From Desulfobulbus sp. (GTDB lineage Bacteria; Desulfobacterota; Desulfobulbia; Desulfobulbales; Desulfobulbaceae), in NCBI GenBank assembly GCA_028684915.1, contig JAQUEZ010000005.1, forward strand, positions 1 to 64,000: a DNA stretch of 64,000 nucleotides, given 5' to 3'. The number at the start of each line of letters is the position of its first letter. Position 1 is the stretch's first letter. The notes beneath the pieces are model-generated. The model worked only from the letters and a program-made list of their open reading frames with translations, had not been told where the DNA came from and did no database searches. This document shows, one piece after another, positions 62,322 through 64,000 of this stretch. Both the position numbers and the translations under genes were made by a program.

Positions 62322-62476
62322 ACTTCGGCTCAACGCAGAAAAATCAATACCGCAATCCAAGCGTTGATGTACCCGCCCGTTGGCCTGGGCAAGGTGCCAC
62401 GCCACCTGCGACCGCCACGCGGACGGCGCCAGCCGGCGGCCACCTTGCCCTGCCGCTCCGCTTACCTGCCCATACT

Positions 62477-62712
62477 CAGTGACCTCTGGCAAGACGAAAG
62501 CCCAAGATGTCGTAGCGGAGGGAAGGCTCGTTCCTGTTACGGATTGCAGAACGCACGAGCCTGCCGTCGTAGCCCCACGAGCCACCGCGGACAACCCGGC
62601 CATCGCCCTTTTCCAAACCGCGGGGGTCAGTCACCGGTCCGCTGTCCAGATCATCCTGCCAGTTATCACCACACCCACTCCCACACCGCTGCCAAGCTAC
62701 ACATAACGTCTC
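62477..62712 (-). pseudogene. C-terminal remnant of an FGE/SUMF1-fold protein, DGR variable-region-like
   Basis: The open minus-strand frame ends DDLDSGPVTDPRGLEKG followed by DGRVVRGGSWGYDGRLVRSA and IRNRNEPSLRYDILGFRLAR, then GH-stop. RGGSW, VRSA, RNRNEP and LGFRLAR are the C-terminal hallmarks of the formylglycine-generating-enzyme/sulfatase-modifying-factor fold. Just upstream, VWEWVW (the usual NVWEWV motif) is in a different frame, so at least one frameshift is present, and no start codon or N-terminal domain remains. Between RGGSW and LGFR, 11 codons are NNC non-AAC types plus two AAC, the pattern left by adenine mutagenesis of AAC codons. The gene is broken and seems to be a trace of an acquired element. 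Confidence 0.65.
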
Positions 62713-62809
62713 TCAGCGTTGCAAGATCACATAGTCAGCAGCACAAGCAGAACGCCAAGTCAAAACCACACAGCAGAATAACCTCTGCTTACACGAGCTC
62801 TAAAAACAG

Positions 62810-62841
62810 AAAAGCCCCGCTCTCAAACAGAGAACGGGGCT
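62810..62841 (-). terminator. tRNA-Met intrinsic terminator
   Basis: Stem arms AGCCCCG (62814-62820) and CGGGGCT (62835-62841) extend through CTCTC/GAGA and are followed on the minus strand by TTTTCTG. It lies 35 bp past the tRNA 3' end. Confidence 0.75.
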
Positions 62842-62876
62842 TATGTATATTGCCTGTAATTCACAGGACTTAAAAA

Positions 62877-62953
62877 TGGTGGCGATGCAGGGAATTGAAC
62901 CCCGGACACTACGGATATGAGCCGTATGCTCTAACCATCTGAGCTACATCGCC
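62877..62953 (-). tRNA. tRNA-Met (CAT anticodon), elongator
   Basis: A 77-nt tRNA on the minus strand. The acceptor arms GGCGATG (62953-62947) and CATCGCC (62887-62881) pair perfectly, the D-arm begins AGCTCAGATGGTTAGAGC, and the TΨC arm has GGTTCAATTCC. The anticodon is CAT in the loop CTCATAT. Encoded CCA follows the discriminator A. The elongator type is suggested by the full Watson-Crick first acceptor pair; initiator tRNAs usually have a mismatch there, and a tRNA-Ile2 with lysidine is a remaining option. Its 3' end faces the decayed island. Confidence 0.92.
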
Positions 62954-63064
62954 AGTATCTGAAAAAGCCTACGGGCTTGAATCGGGGCATTATGCTGGAT
63001 TAGGCATCAGATGTCAAGAAAAAACCTTTCAAGTTTTCACTTAAATCAAACTTTCACAAGAAGG

Positions 63065-63105
63065 ACAAAAAAAACCTCTTTCGGGAGTTAATCCCGAAAG
63101 AGGTT
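63065..63105 (-). terminator. groEL intrinsic terminator
   Basis: A perfect 14-bp stem, AACCTCTTTCGGGA (63073-63086) and TCCCGAAAGAGGTT (63092-63105), is followed on the minus strand by TTTTTTGTCC. It lies about 40 bp past the groEL stop. Confidence 0.9.
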
Positions 63106-63145
63106 CACTAAAACAGCTAAGCTAGGTGAGCTTAGACTGGGCGTA

Positions 63146-64000
63146 TTACATCATGCCGCCCATGCCGCCCATGCCACCCATGCCGCCCATACCGCCAGGA
63201 GGCATACCGCCTGCACCCTTATCCTCTTCCGGGAGCTCGGCAATCATGCACTCGGTGGTCAGGAGCAGACCGGAAACAGAGGCAGCATTCTGCAGTGCAG
63301 AACGGGTTACCTTGGCCGGATCAATGACACCGGCTTCGATAAGATCCTCATATTTCTCGGTAGCTGCGTTGAAGCCCATCGGGCCTTCCAGATTCTTGAC
63401 ATGCTCAACGATGACCGAGCCCTCGCGGCCTGCGTTGGCAGCGATCTGACGAACCGGCTCCTCAAGAGCACGACGAATGATATTGATACCCAGAGCCTGC
63501 TCGCCCTCGAGCTGAAGGGTGTCGAGCACTTTCAGGCAGCGGAGGTAAGCAACACCACCACCGGGAACAACGCCCTCTTCCACGGCAGCGCGGGTAGCGT
63601 TGAGTGCATCCTCAACACGGGCTTTCTTCTCTTTCATCTCAACTTCAGTAGCGGCACCAACATTGATCACGGCAACACCGCCGATCAGTTTGGCCAGACG
63701 CTCCTGCAGTTTCTCACGATCATAATCAGAGGTGGTGTCCTCTGCCTGAGCGCGGATCTGTTTAACGCGGGCAGCAAGACTTTCCTTGTCGCCGGCGCCG
63801 TCGATGACGGTGGTATTGTCTTTGTCAACCACGATACGCTTGGCGGTACCAAGATCGTTGATGGTGACGTTCTCAAGTTTGATGCCGAGATCTTCGGTGA
63901 TAACCTGGCCACCGGTAAGAATGGCGAGGTCCTCGAGCATGGCTTTACGGCGATCGCCGAAACCCGGAGCCTTAACAGCGGCCACATTGAGGGTGCCACG
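63146..64000 (-). CDS. groEL: 60-kDa chaperonin GroEL, C-terminal part
   Basis: The frame runs from the right edge to the stop at 63146-63148, giving about 284 C-terminal residues. It begins [22 protein letters not shown], the conserved end of the apical domain, and includes [17 protein letters not shown] (ATPase/intermediate region) and ends with [13 protein letters not shown] repeats. GroEL is the tetradecameric ATP-driven folding chamber. The N-terminal half and groES lie beyond the window. It is a single intact frame with no oddities seen. Confidence 0.96.
   Translation of the reverse strand, partial: RGTLNVAAVKAPGFGDRRKAMLEDLAILTGGQVITEDLGIKLENVTINDLGTAKRIVVDKDNTTVIDGAGDKESLAARVKQIRAQAEDTTSDYDREKLQERLAKLIGGVAVINVGAATEVEMKEKKARVEDALNATRAAVEEGVVPGGGVAYLRCLKVLDTLQLEGEQALGINIIRRALEEPVRQIAANAGREGSVIVEHVKNLEGPMGFNAATEKYEDLIEAGVIDPAKVTRSALQNAASVSGLLLTTECMIAELPEEDKGAGGMPPGGMGGMGGMGGMGGMM

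Larger units (their letters stand above)
62208..62876. other. Decayed region between the GIY-YIG fusion gene and tRNA-Met
   Basis: The long frames here (plus strand 62286-62873, minus strand 62241-62603) have no family features. They overlap a protein fragment in another minus-strand frame (62477-62712, see its entry). Also present are a CCTCGACCC-TATA-GGGCCGAGG hairpin (62300-62321, one mismatch), a 10-bp inverted repeat GGGCAAGGTG/CACCTTGCCC (62387-62396/62441-62450), and a terminator (62810-62841) serving the tRNA. The rest of 62713-62809 is featureless. Confidence 0.55.

Noticed and set aside
62241..62603. 120-codon minus-strand frame over the same region
   Set aside because: It is out of frame with the recognisable RGGSW...LGFRLAR fragment, so it is the wrong reading of the same sequence.
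62286..62873. 195-codon plus-strand frame over the decayed island
   Set aside because: Arg/Pro/Ser-rich composition typical of a GC-rich shadow, no ribosome site, and it overlaps the FGE-fold fragment on the other strand and runs close to the tRNA.

Overview
The window (about 57% G+C by eye) looks like chromosome from a Desulfobulbaceae-type sulfate reducer or close relative (Desulfobacterota). This is inferred from gene content: a split glycine decarboxylase operon with its own lipoate genes, an AMP-forming acetyl-CoA synthetase, a PerR/Fur-type regulator near thiol peroxidase, many sensory genes (two GGDEF/EAL proteins, a hybrid kinase, a chemoreceptor), DoxX/MauE-rhodanese sulfur-type genes, and intergenic repeats of a style I associate with these genomes. 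No rRNA marker is present, so the assignment is tentative.

Layout. 1-5042 (minus): a specialised lipid-type cluster (KAS, ACP, two CrtI-like flavoproteins, FabG-like SDR that runs off the left edge). 5166-10324 (minus): alaS and acs, separated by repeats and a structured leader. 10817-11476: ArsR repressor with an operator-overlapped promoter, and a DUF2892 membrane protein. 11506-12900 (minus): MFS transporter. 13200-20802 (plus): a GGDEF/EAL protein, LetA, a seven-MCE LetB and a HAD phosphatase, tightly packed. 20959-22239: O-acetylhomoserine sulfhydrylase. 22261-23190 (minus): VKOR-thioredoxin fusion. 23320-30604 (minus): lrp-gcvT-zinc ribbon protein-gcvH-gcvPA-gcvPB-lipB-lipA, one apparent operon for glycine cleavage and lipoylation of its H protein.

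30815-35703: tpx, a Fur/PerR regulator, an ADP-ribosylglycohydrolase, a calcium-loop protein and a LysR regulator. 35771-44278 (minus): recC-recB-recD. 44560-50667: hybrid histidine kinase, PfkB sugar kinase, DUF2971 protein, KdnB-like dehydrogenase. 50772-57706 (minus): DUF2145 protein, an Ala/Ser-rich secreted protein, an NMT1-PAS-PAS-GGDEF-EAL gene split by a one-base frameshift, and a chemoreceptor. 58312-60696 (plus): MauE/DoxX protein, periplasmic rhodanese, Fe-S CCG-domain oxidoreductase.

60700-62870 looks acquired and decayed. It lies against the 3' end of tRNA-Met and holds an IS3 OrfA remnant, an unusual ArsR-DUF2087-GIY-YIG fusion, and the C-terminal fragment of a formylglycine-generating-enzyme-fold protein. 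The codon pattern of that fragment resembles the variable region of a diversity-generating retroelement target. The window closes with tRNA-Met and the C-terminal part of groEL. The DGR-like remnant, the ladderane-like lipid cluster, the dispersed repeats, the frameshifted GGDEF/EAL gene and the three-domain fusion deserve most attention.
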